Below are positions 21,529 through 31,153 of a stretch of DNA of 64,000 nt, piece after piece; positions within the stretch are counted from its first letter, which is position 1; each line of letters opens with the position of its first letter. The DNA comes from Anisus vortex (Eukaryota > Mollusca > Gastropoda > Planorbidae), in NCBI GenBank assembly GCA_949126835.1, contig OX421501.1, positions 1,117,054-1,181,053 of the forward strand, given 5' to 3'. The notes beneath the pieces are model-generated. The model did not search any database, had not been told where the DNA came from, and saw only the letters and a program-made list of their open reading frames with translations. Made by a program: the position numbers and the translations under genes.

Positions 21529-22828
21529 ATCAACACCAATAAAAAAAAGTAAAAAGACACTCTTTAACACTAAATCCCATAAAACCCCAAATCAGTATCA
21601 CCTCAAAACTCTTACAATAAATTTCCAAAGCATTAAAAATAAAAAAGCTGATTTGGAACTTTTAATAAATAATGAAGAGCCAGACATAATTGCAGGTTCC
21701 GAAACATGGCTTAGCCCAGATATTTACAACACAGAGATATTCAATAATAATTATGAAATTTTTAGGAAAGATAGGTCAGACAGGCATGGAGGAGTCTTAC
21801 TAGCCATAAAATCTACCCTAATAGCTGAAGAAATTAAATTAGAACCTCAAAATAACATAGAATCAGTATTTTGTAAAATAAGCAGACCTAATTCCAAACC
21901 AATAATTGTAGGCAGTGTTTACAGACCACCAAACTCAACATCAGAGTACATGTCTGATCTGTGTAATCAGCTGACAAGTATTGAAACTAAATATAAAAAT
22001 GCTATAATTTGGATAATGGGGGACTTCAACCTCCCTGATATAAATTGGAATAGCTACTGTATAGAAAAGCACCAAAACACAAAAGAAATAAATGAAATGT
22101 TTATCAATACCATCCAAAATCTAAACTTAGACCAAATTAATAAAAAACCAACAAGAAACCATAATATACTAGATTTATTTTTAACGAACAGACCAGGACT
22201 AGTATTCGATTATGAAATAATCCCTGGACTTTCAGATCATGATATTGTCAGAGTAAATAACAAAATAAAAATCCAAATTAGCAAGAAACCTAAAAGAATA
22301 ATTTATCTCTGGAATAAATGTAACACAACAGAACTACATCAAGCAGCAATAAAATTCCAAACCAATTTTCTTACTAAATACAATATAGATAGTCCAGTTG
22401 AAGATATTTGGCAATTTATAAAAACTAACTTAAAAGCAATAATGGCTGACTCTGTGCCAACAAAACAAACATCAAATAAAATTAACAAATGTTGGTTTAA
22501 CACTAAACTAAAGAAACTGTGTAAACAAAAAGAAAATCTTTTCAAAAAGTTTAAGGCAACTAATTCAATTAGACTACATAAAAAATACCTAAAGATTAAA
22601 CATTTAACTCAGAAACTAAGCAGACAGCTGCAGAATGAATATGTAAACAATGTAATTTCTAAAGATAATAATAAAAACTTATGGTCCTACATTAAATCAA
22701 GAAAAATGGACACTACAGGCATAGCTCCACTAAAAGGCCAAAACAATGAAACTTATAATGATAATGAAACTAAAGCTAATATCCTAAACACATACTTTGC
22801 ATCATCTTTTTCAAATCCAGGTGACAAA
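21512..22828 (+). CDS. LINE ORF2, 5' part: APE-type endonuclease
   Basis: The open frame runs from 21512, without an ATG, to the LTR insertion. It includes INFQSIKNKKADL, the start of the APE fold; SETWL with the catalytic Glu; DRSDRHGGVLLAIK; GSVYRPPNS; MGDFNLPDINW with the Asp/Asn pair; and SDHDIV with the catalytic His. This enzyme nicks target DNA for target-primed reverse transcription. A Lys-rich linker follows (about 22480-22740). The host frame leaves the LINE at 22828 and runs 18 more bases into the LTR before a stop at 22846. Apart from the insertion there is no internal stop. Confidence 0.9.
22825..22828. repeat. 4-bp target-site duplication (caaa), left
   Basis: The caaa before the left LTR is repeated directly after the right LTR at 29114-29117. 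Removing the element and one copy leaves the LINE reading frame continuous, which confirms both boundaries. Confidence 0.85.
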
Positions 22829-23448
22829 TGTTATGGCCCTCTATGATGACTATTATTACGACTCGTTAAATCGGATTCAATGAATATAGTTGTATCTTTA
22901 TTAGAAGTCTCTAGATTCTGCTAATCTGTAGCCCAAGCTAGGGGTTCCTTGACTGACAGGTCTATGCAGTAATGTAGTTATATTCGTGATAATTATCTTC
23001 AACACCTTTCTCATCAATGATAGATCAAACAACTCCAGTTGTTGAATAAACAATTTTATTTAAATTGTAGACTCAATATAAACGATCAATAAACTTCATC
23101 AACTGATGGCAACATAAGTTTCAATACAATGGCATATAATATACAAATGAATATAGCGACTTCACTCGACAAACTTCCGAACTGAACTAACTTTAAGGAG
23201 GTCGGGACTTAACAAAGAAAACTATCATCGAAGATTCTACAGGGTCTTAATACGCATTTTAACCTCTTTCTCTATAATTACTGCGATTCAGTTTTATTCT
23301 CCAATTTCCACGGGGTTGGACGAATTATTTTATTTAAACTGCCCTCAGGGCATAAAGGTCAAACCTTGGTCGCCTTGGACTCTGATACGCACTTGTTAAG
23401 AGGTCAATGCCTTACTACGTCATTCCTCTATGACCGAGATTCGTAACA
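22829..23448 (-). repeat. Left LTR (3' LTR of the element), 620 bp
   Basis: Begins tgttatggccctctatgatg and ends gagattcgtaaca. Just inside it, at 23449-23470, the element strand reads acttttaagggtggtcg, a weak purine-rich tract in the position of the polypurine tract. Confidence 0.92.
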
Positions 23449-25626
23449 CGACCACCCTTAAAAGTTTTATAATTATTTCTTTTACATTTACAATAAAAAA
23501 TGTTATTTTAAGGAATAATTATAAAAGAAAATTTTCCGGGGAAAACAATACAGTTCAATTGGCGATCCCAATAATTCAATCGAACTGATAACAATAACAT
23601 ATAATATATGCAATATAAGTTCATCTTATCAAATGGCTTAACTACAGTCATTCAATCATTCAATTTTTAATTCAAAACAATGGACAATTAAATTGTTTAT
23701 CTAAATCTTGTATACAAGAGAAATACATAATCATTCTTAATAGATATAATATAATACAAGTTAATAATTTCTATTACATTGAACATTCCCCTGTAATAAA
23801 AACTCTCTCGTCCATTTAATTATAAACTAATATCTTTTACAATTTGTAATTATACAACAAAAGAAAAAATCACTTAATGTCTATTCAGACACGACTTATT
23901 TTTTCATAAGGAGAAAAAAACAAACGCTCTTGATGAAAAAAATACTACTAGGCTTGACCTAATTACACAACAACACGATCATTTTCTCGACAGTATTTTT
24001 TTCCATGTTTGTAGGCTGGCTAACACATTAAACTTTAAACAATACTGTCTGTGTCAAAACCCAAAATTTCTAGGTCAGTATTCTTTTTTCTTTCTCTCCC
24101 TCTTCCTTGCGATCACTCTCTCATTCCCTATTGATTCTAACAATATTGACATCGCTATGCAAATTTTTACCTCATCACAGCCTAGGTAAAAAGATTGCTA
24201 CGCGATTAAATAGTTATCGTATTAAATGAGCATTCTTTAACAACTTACTATCTCAATATTAAATTCATTTATGTTATTTTAAGAACATTAAACATAGTCT
24301 GTTCCAGAATTAAAATAGTTTATAGACAATTTCATTAAAAATATTTCAATCTTTCATTTTACCATGACCTTTCGACGTCATTATTTTCTTTTTAAAAGAG
24401 TTCACATTGAAACATTCTATCTTTCATGCAGACATGGATTTACTTGAAACAAATTTGGTTAATTTACTTAATTAACTATCAATCAAAGCAGATTATATTA
24501 TCTTCATACAATCTTAGTACTAAATAGTAAGTACTTATTTTCTTTTAATTACATTAAAGACATTTCAAATACAATATTATTGAAGTAGAAAAGAGTTAAG
24601 CATAGGCTACTATTAATTTTTTTCAGAGCGAAATCAATGTAACAATTTATGTACAAAACAAACTGCTGGTCTGAATGGTTAGTTCCATATCCAAGCTTTT
24701 CAGTCAGTAAGGTTGGAATACATTGCTCTTTTCCATTCCATAAAGGTTTTATTCATAGGTTCTAGGTTCTCCTGTTACTTTCACAGTGTTCAGGTCTACC
24801 CAATCTTTTGCTTGTCAGTACAATTCATTCAATCTATTTTAACTAATACAGAAAAAAAAATAGATTAGTTTTACAATCTTGACATGAAATCCTTAATTAA
24901 TAATACACTTGTTGAACATTGGTATGTCACCATTATAAATTCTCAACCATGAAATTCTCAATCATTCTGGTTTACAGTGTCAAATCAGTGGCACATATCC
25001 TAAATTTATACAAACAAGGATACAAAGTTTTATTAGTTTCTACTTCTGGTCTGCTTTCCATGTAACAGTATCCTAAAAGTGAAAAATCATATATAATACA
25101 TTTCTTGGAATTCTTGTTAGTCATAGTTCTGCCTTGCTGCAACTATTTTTACCCTTCATTATCATACATTCAATGATAATATCACAAATGAATAAATTCA
25201 CATAGAAGAAATTTGCATACTGACTCAGTGCAATTATTTCAACAACAGTACATGATAAAATAAATTTCCATAGTACAATCATAAAACCTTTCTCAATACT
25301 TTAGTGATAGAAAATTTCTCTTTTCTCAAAATCATTTACATCTTTTTCAATCAATTTATCCTCTCTGCCAAATGTTTCAATTATCATTTCCAGAGATTCT
25401 CAAACATATCTTATAATCAGTCCACATTTATAATGTCCTCTGATTTAGAAACCAATTCTGCGGATAAAACTGATCTTTTTCTCTTATAGCAATTAGTTTA
25501 AATGCTCAACCTAACAAGTTTGTTTAGAAATATCACACTATAATGATATTTACTCTAACAATACTTTTACTCAGTCCTTTTTCATCACAAGTAAGGGATT
25601 TAGTTTTAAAATAGTAAGTTTGGTAA
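23449..25626 (-). other. Non-coding 3' half of the LTR element
   Basis: About 2.2 kb between the ORF stop and the 3' LTR. It is very AT-rich, with no long frame on the element strand and no RT, RNase H or envelope motif that I can see. It may be what remains after loss of pol, or filler acquired by a non-autonomous lineage. Confidence 0.6.
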
Positions 25627-28320
25627 CTAACTATCAGTGAATTTGTCATTCAATTCATCCTGTACTCCAGGCATAAATTTTACAAATAAGAGTAACAATG
25701 TTAACAACATCAAGCTTATTCCAATTGTTTTCAGAAGGTAAGGCTTTATCATTTTCAAATGATATAATATCTTTGCCTTTCTTTCATCACACAACAATGG
25801 CATCTGCATGTGAGCAGTGTACAATTTTTTTCTAACAAAAACAGTTATGTCAGACAAAAAATTTATGTACTTATCTAGGTACTTGATCAGCCCAAGGAGG
25901 TCCAATTCGGTCTGCCATTCCTCTTGAAGTAGTTTGAGTGGTCCTCGGACAGTGGGTCCAAAGATTGGTCCATAGGCTCCTCGACTTTCCGGATGGGATT
26001 CAGTTGACCTCTCCTGCTCCAGGCATAAGTTCTTTAGGACTGGATTGAAGAGTTCCGAGGTGAAGTTGGTCCTTCGATCCGTCGGTATGGATTGTGGTAA
26101 CCCATAGCTTTTGGTAGTTTCGGTCCAGTTCTCAGCACTCGTTTCTTCGGTGATGCTCCTCCAATCTTCATCTGTACCGGCAACTGCAGGTTTGCATTGT
26201 TGTTTGTTCATGCTGTGGTCTATCTGTTCATAGACATCAGTAGTAGTAGTTTCTTCCTCGTCGACAGCTTTCTCATGTAACTGTAGCAACTCTGGGTCTA
26301 CTTTCTGTTCAGCAATCATTTCATTTTGTGATGACTTCTTTGATTGTTCATTTCCTTTCGGACAATCATGAATCATGGAGAAAATAGTAGTATCAAGTTC
26401 CACTTCTTCTTCCTCTTTCTTCTCTCGTGGGAGAATTTCTTCTTTCTTTTCCTTTTCTTGTGAGATAGTTTCTTCTTTCTTTTTCTGTGGTGTCATACCA
26501 TTTATGACATCACCTACAGGATAAAGTTCTTTTTCTTTTCCTGTCTCCACAATAGGACTATGGTCTGGATTTTCCTTCACAATCAGTTCAGGTCTCACCC
26601 TCCCTTTCGCCAAATCATTTGCTAGGATAACGGATATGCCCTCAACAGGAAGTTTTGATATTACTCCAACTGTCACATATCCTGTCACCAAGTCAGATGC
26701 GAGGTATATCCTATGTAGAGGTATTTCTTCTTTCCATTCAAAACCTCTCAATAGGACAGTCTGTCCTGTCAATGTATTCACATTCAATGGTAATACATCT
26801 TTAAGCAGCAGTGTTAATGATGCTCCTGTGTCTCGTAATATGTTTACGGACTTTAGTGGTCCTTTCTTTTGTAAGGCCACACAACCTTCACTAATGAACG
26901 GTTGAAAACTGCACAGGGTCTCTGTGTCAGTTTTATTCTTCCCTTGACCATGACTTTCGGGTGTTGTTTCATCTTTCGATGACTTCAGACTCTTGTTCGA
27001 GTCAAAAATACTTTGGTCTACTTTTTCGTCTCTGTGGACTTGGACAATTAATCCAATAGTAGCCATTCTGTATTTATAATCAGGATATTTATCCTCATTA
27101 TCTTCAGTTGTAGATTTCTCTACCTTCTGACTTTTGCTCTCAGGCAAATCCACCCTCAGTGTTTCTGGTTTAAAAGAATCTTTCTTCGAATTCAGTTCGT
27201 TTGTATTTTCGCTTTCTTGTACATTCTGTATTTGTGCATGTCTGACGCACATTACCACTTTATTAGGTCCTTTTTCTTTCCTTATATTCCAACAGTCTTC
27301 GATGCTATGTCCTGTTCTTTTACAAAAAGTACATTGGACGTTTTTGTAGACAGGTTTTTTATTAACATCATTTTGTTTCACAAAATGCTCTTTTTCACGA
27401 TGTTGTTGTGGTGTGTTTTCTGCTGGCCGTTGTGACCGATTAAAATTCTTTCCATCAGCTGTTCTATGACACAGTGTATACTGTTCAGCTAAATCAGCAG
27501 CCTTATGTGGGTCAGTGATATCACGCTCGGATAAATACATTCTTATATCCGGCCTCACTTTGTTAATAAAATCCTCTAACAGAATGATATCTTTCATTTC
27601 TTTTAATGTGGAGATATTTCTGGATTTTATCCACTGATCCAGTAACTTTTCTTCTGCTCGAAGGAAGTCTAAGTGTGTTTGGTAAGGGGACATTGTGTAC
27701 TGACGGAACCTTTTCCGATAACTTTCCGGTATTTGGTTATAGGCTTTAAGTACAGTGTCTTTAATGATTTCATAATCATTTAAATGCTCCTCTTTTAACA
27801 ATAGAACACAATCTCGTGCCCTTCCCTGAGTAAAAGCTGTTCTGACTAATATTCCCCATTTATCTTCTGGGAACTTAAAATCTCTGCAAGAAATTTCAAA
27901 GGTCTGGAAGAAATTAGCTATTTCACTTTCTTTATCAATGTAGGTAGGGACTAGCTTTTTCCATCTGGCCATCTCTACATCATTATGAGATTCTTTTTTA
28001 GTAGCTCCTATCTTCGCCAGTTCTATTCTTTCCTGACTTTCTAGACGTCTTTGTTCCATCTCCATTTCCATCCGTTTCATTTCTAATTGAAATCGGAACT
28101 GTTCGGACATAGTCTGACCTTCAACTTGATATCCCTCCGCGCTTGATTCTACTTTCAACTTTCCACTCGCAATCAACACATCTTTTATCTGCTGTGTCAA
28201 CACAGTCCTCGATGGTGTAGTCTCAGTAACTTCTATCTTTAAGATCTCAGCGATCTCTTTTAACTTCTTTATTGATAAAGTTTTCAGAACCTCTTCTTCT
28301 GGATTTTCAATAAATTCCAT
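25627..28320 (-). CDS. Gag-protease-integrase-remnant fusion ORF (897 aa)
   Basis: An intact frame from ATG 28320. Order: coiled-coil-prone Gln/Glu/Met-rich segment (about residues 75-110); capsid-like region (FFQTFEISCRDFKFPEDKW to RPDIRMYLSE, about 135-275) whose ESYRKRFRQY block resembles SCAN/Gmr1-type Gag; one CCHC zinc knuckle (CTFCKRTGHSIEDC, about 330-345); aspartic-protease motif DTGASLTLL (about 497); Glu/Lys-rich spacer; short integrase remnants (IPTDRRTNFTSEL about 748, TVRGPLKLLQEEW, and a GPY/F-like YHLKMIKPY); and a hydrophobic segment TIGISLMLLTLLLLFVKF near the C-terminus. The integrase core and all RT motifs are missing, yet there is no stop or frameshift. Gag packages RNA; the protease may mature it. 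The role of the membrane segment is unknown. Confidence 0.82.
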   Translation of the reverse strand: MEFIENPEEEVLKTLSIKKLKEIAEILKIEVTETTPSRTVLTQQIKDVLIASGKLKVESSAEGYQVEGQTMSEQFRFQLEMKRMEMEMEQRRLESQERIELAKIGATKKESHNDVEMARWKKLVPTYIDKESEIANFFQTFEISCRDFKFPEDKWGILVRTAFTQGRARDCVLLLKEEHLNDYEIIKDTVLKAYNQIPESYRKRFRQYTMSPYQTHLDFLRAEEKLLDQWIKSRNISTLKEMKDIILLEDFINKVRPDIRMYLSERDITDPHKAADLAEQYTLCHRTADGKNFNRSQRPAENTPQQHREKEHFVKQNDVNKKPVYKNVQCTFCKRTGHSIEDCWNIRKEKGPNKVVMCVRHAQIQNVQESENTNELNSKKDSFKPETLRVDLPESKSQKVEKSTTEDNEDKYPDYKYRMATIGLIVQVHRDEKVDQSIFDSNKSLKSSKDETTPESHGQGKNKTDTETLCSFQPFISEGCVALQKKGPLKSVNILRDTGASLTLLLKDVLPLNVNTLTGQTVLLRGFEWKEEIPLHRIYLASDLVTGYVTVGVISKLPVEGISVILANDLAKGRVRPELIVKENPDHSPIVETGKEKELYPVGDVINGMTPQKKKEETISQEKEKKEEILPREKKEEEEVELDTTIFSMIHDCPKGNEQSKKSSQNEMIAEQKVDPELLQLHEKAVDEEETTTTDVYEQIDHSMNKQQCKPAVAGTDEDWRSITEETSAENWTETTKSYGLPQSIPTDRRTNFTSELFNPVLKNLCLEQERSTESHPESRGAYGPIFGPTVRGPLKLLQEEWQTELDLLGLIKYLDKYINFLSDITVFVRKKLYTAHMQMPLLCDERKAKILYHLKMIKPYLLKTIGISLMLLTLLLLFVKFMPGVQDELNDKFTDS

Positions 28321-28493
28321 TCTTTAGTTAAGATATTTATAAAGTGGTAAATTTTTCGAACTTACGTTTTTCCAATCGGAAGAATACTTCAGCGTTATTA
28401 GACTTGCTCAGTAGGTCACGGCTTTACACACAACACAACACAACTTGAATATATGCTTCACTATACAACTATATCGGACGCAAGCCCGCAAAT
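28321..28493 (-). other. Leader between 5' LTR and Gag, putative primer-binding region
   Basis: 173 bp between the right LTR and the Gag ATG. Directly inside the LTR the element strand reads atttgcgggcttgcgtccg. The primer-binding site should be here, but it does not begin with the usual TGG and I cannot match it to a tRNA. Confidence 0.45.
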
Positions 28494-29113
28494 TGTTATG
28501 GCCCTCTATGATGACTATTATTACGACTCGTTAAATCGGATTCAATGAATATAGTTGTATCTTTATTAGAAGTCTCTAGATTCTGCTAATCTGTAGCCCA
28601 AGCTAGGGGTTCCTTGACTGACAGGTCTATGCAGTAATGTAGTTATATTCGTGATAATTATCTTCAACACCTTTCTCAACAATGATAGATCAAACAACTC
28701 CAGTTGTTGAATAAACAATTTTATTTAAATTGTAGACTCAATATAAACGATCAATAAACTTCATCAACTGATGGCAACATAAGTTTCAATACAATGGCAT
28801 ATAATATACAAATGAATATAGCGACTTCACTCGACAAACTTCCGAACTGAACTAACTTTAAGGAGGTCGGGACTTAACAAAGAAAACTATCATCGAAGAT
28901 TCTACAGGGTCTTAATACGCATTTTAACCTCTTTCTCTATAATTACTGCGATTCAGTTTTATTCTCCAATTTCCACGGGGTTGGACGAATTATTTTATTT
29001 AAACTGCCCTCAGGGCATAAAGGTCAAACCTTGGTCGCCTTGGACTCTGATACGCACTTGTTAAGAGGTCAATGCCTTACTACGTCATTCCTCTATGACC
29101 GAGATTCGTAACA
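28494..29113 (-). repeat. Right LTR (5' LTR of the element), 620 bp
   Basis: A same-length copy of the left LTR with one difference seen by eye. As the 5' LTR it should hold the element's promoter. It is followed by the second caaa target duplication at 29114-29117. Confidence 0.92.
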
Positions 29114-29117
29114 CAAA

Positions 29118-30668
29118 GAAATATTCATAAATTTAAACAAACTAGAAGAGATAGGAAATATAAATGTAGATGAAAAAGGCATTAAACAACTCCTAACCAA
29201 CTTAAAAGTAAACAAAGCTTCTGGTCCAGATGAAATACCAGCAAGACTGCTTAAAGAACTAACTAATGAAATATCTCCAATCTTTAAAATACTTTTTCAG
29301 GCCTCTCTAAACCAGGGCAAAGTGCCCAAAGAGTGGAAATTAGCCAATGTAACCCCCCTTTTCAAAAAAGGAGATAAATCTGACCCCGGAAATTATAGAC
29401 CTGTTTCTCTAACAAGCATAACATGTAAATTACTTGAACATATAATATATAGTAGTATAGTAAATCATCTAGACAAACTAAATGCACTGTGCCCACACCA
29501 ACATGGCTTCAGGAAAAATAGATCATGTGAGACTCAATTGATAGGCTTAATAGATGACTTGTCTAAAGGATTAGATAATAACAACCAAATTGATGCTATA
29601 TTACTAGATTTTTCAAAAGCATTTGATAAAGTTCATCATTCTAGTCTTCTTAAAAAACTTAAATACTTTGGCATCTCTGGTCCCTTACATCAGTGGATTC
29701 AGGACTTTCTTATAGGCAGAGAACAAACAGTGATAATAAATGGCTCTAAGTCATCACCAATAACAGTAAACTCAGGAGTTCCACAAGGAACTGTTCTAGG
29801 GCCCCTACTATTTCTAATTTACATTAATGATCTGCCTAATTGCATCAACACAGGCACAAAAGTAAGATTATTTGCCGATGATTGCATAATTTATAGAATA
29901 ATAAAGACAGGAAAAGATAGTGAACTTTTACAAAAAGACCTAGATGAACTACAAAAATGGGAATCAAACTGGAGTATGTCTTTTCACCCAGAAAAATGCC
30001 AACTAATAAGGGTATCCAAGAAAAAGAAACAAATAATAACAAACTACTTCATTCATGGTAAAGAACTAACTCAAACTAGCAATGCTAAGTATCTAGGAGT
30101 AATAATAAATGATAAGTTATCTTGGAACCCTCACATTGATGAAGTAATTAAAAAATCAAACAAAACATTAGGATTCATAAAAAGGAATTTTTACAAATGT
30201 AATAAGAATATAAAACTAAAATGCTATCTCACATTAGTTAGGCCTATACTAGAATATGCAGGATCTGTATGGGACCCATCAACTAAAGAAAACATTAAAA
30301 AATTAGAACAAATTCAAAAAAGAGCTGCAAGGTTTATAACTAGTGAATATTCCCCATTGACAAGAGTAACACCATTAGTCAAATCACTAATCCTAGAAAC
30401 ACTAGAGGACAGAAGGGCAAAGAGTAAAGTAGTAATAATACATAAGGCATTAAACTCTAATTTAGAAATACAACCCAATAACAATCTGTTGCAAAGCTCA
30501 GATAAACATAGAGACAAAAACACCTTCCTTGTCCCTTATGCGAGAACAAATGCATATAAGTACTCTTTCTTCCCGAGTGGCATTCGGGCATGGAATGGGT
30601 TGCCTGAACAAACCAGGAAAACCAATAACCTAACATCATTTAAAACATTAATAAAAATGCAAGACTAG
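29118..30668 (+). CDS. LINE ORF2, 3' part: reverse transcriptase
   Basis: The frame resumes exactly where the endonuclease part was cut. RT motifs in order: NKASGPDEIPARLLK; NYRPVSLTSITCKLLE; HGFRKNRSCETQL; DFSKAFDKVHH (catalytic Asp); SGVPQGTVLGPLLFLIYIND; RLFADDC (catalytic Asp pair); FHPEKCQLI; then KYLGVIINDKLSW. The C-terminal part ends with FFPSGIRAWNGLP and SFKTLIKMQD before TAG at 30666. This layout is that of the Jockey/CR1/L2 group. No internal stops are present, so the LINE was probably intact when the LTR element landed in it. Confidence 0.92.
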   Translation, partial: EIFINLNKLEEIGNINVDEKGIKQLLTNLKVNKASGPDEIPARLLKELTNEISPIFKILFQASLNQGKVPKEWKLANVTPLFKKGDKSDPGNYRPVSLTSITCKLLEHIIYSSIVNHLDKLNALCPHQHGFRKNRSCETQLIGLIDDLSKGLDNNNQIDAILLDFSKAFDKVHHSSLLKKLKYFGISGPLHQWIQDFLIGREQTVIINGSKSSPITVNSGVPQGTVLGPLLFLIYINDLPNCINTGTKVRLFADDCIIYRIIKTGKDSELLQKDLDELQKWESNWSMSFHPEKCQLIRVSKKKKQIITNYFIHGKELTQTSNAKYLGVIINDKLSWNPHIDEVIKKSNKTLGFIKRNFYKCNKNIKLKCYLTLVRPILEYAGSVWDPSTKENIKKLEQIQKRAARFITSEYSPLTRVTPLVKSLILETLEDRRAKSKVVIIHKALNSNLEIQPNNNLLQSSDKHRDKNTFLVPYARTNAYKYSFFPSGIRAWNGLPEQTRKTNNLTSFKTLIKMQD

Positions 30669-30747
30669 ACTCGGACCACGGATGAGCGTAGGACGCAATA
30701 ATCTTCTTTATAGAAGGAGCGTCTGTAATGTATAAGATAAGATAAGA

Positions 30748-31153
30748 TAGGCTATAGTTACTGTACTATAGTATATGTGTTATGTGTGAGTCACTGTGTG
30801 AGGCACCATAACTTTTCATAATCCTGTCATAGACATAGATTATCAGGTCTGTCCATGGGGTGGGGGGCAATGTGACCCTTCGCTTAATGGATTTAAAATG
30901 CAAGAGGTGCGGCTGTCCCATGAGTTGCTGTTTTACCCAGGTGTCCTTGCCTAGTGGCGTGGCGCTGGTCAGATAGCTAGACTAGGACCTAGCGGAGAAA
31001 TAGCCTAGTATCATCGTGTTACTTTTTACGGTGACGAGTGGTGTCTCACTATACTGTTACGAAGCAAATTAATTGTGGACTTGTTGCTTCTGAACATCTT
31101 TAGAGCATTTGTCCTTTTTTTCTTTTCAGTTTAAACCAGCATACCCCTAGAAG
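30748..31153 (+). promoter_or_regulatory. PRPF38B 5' region
   Basis: Only about 400 bp separate the LINE 3' end from the PRPF38B ATG. An acceptor (tttttttcttttcag) at 31115-31129 precedes 24 nt of 5' UTR, so there is an untranslated first exon upstream, probably between about 30840 and 31080, where the DNA is less AT-rich. I cannot fix its donor or the transcription start. The promoter may overlap the LINE or have been pushed next to it. Confidence 0.4.

Larger units (their letters stand above)
22829..29113 (-). mobile_element. LTR retrotransposon (6285 bp), RT-less, inside the LINE
   Basis: Bounded by 620-bp direct repeats starting tgttatgg and ending cgtaaca (5-bp inverted ends TGTTA/TAACA), with 4-bp target duplications. 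Its single ORF runs on the minus strand, so its 5' LTR is the right one. Reading both LTRs by eye I found one difference (tctcatcaatg against tctcaacaatg), so the insertion is recent. Gag, a protease motif and integrase remnants are present, but no reverse transcriptase or RNase H, so movement would need enzymes from a relative. The Gag resembles the SCAN/Gmr1-type capsid of Ty3/gypsy elements. Confidence 0.9.
20894..30747 (+). mobile_element. CR1/L2-type LINE, near full length, split by an LTR element
   Basis: Order: ORF1 (2A peptide plus PHD finger) at 20986-21528; ORF2 endonuclease part at 21512-22828; a 6285-bp LTR retrotransposon; ORF2 reverse-transcriptase part at 29118-30668; then a short 3' UTR ending in an (ataag)n tract at about 30730-30747. 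PHD fingers in ORF1 and APE-type endonucleases are known in CR1-like elements, and 2A peptides are known in LINEs of molluscs, sea urchins and amphioxus. The left boundary is uncertain. A possible 10-bp target duplication, taggctatag, is at 20884-20893 and 30748-30757, but that word is common in this DNA, and the element could begin nearer 20365. At least eight 5'-truncated relatives lie elsewhere in the window. Confidence 0.88.
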
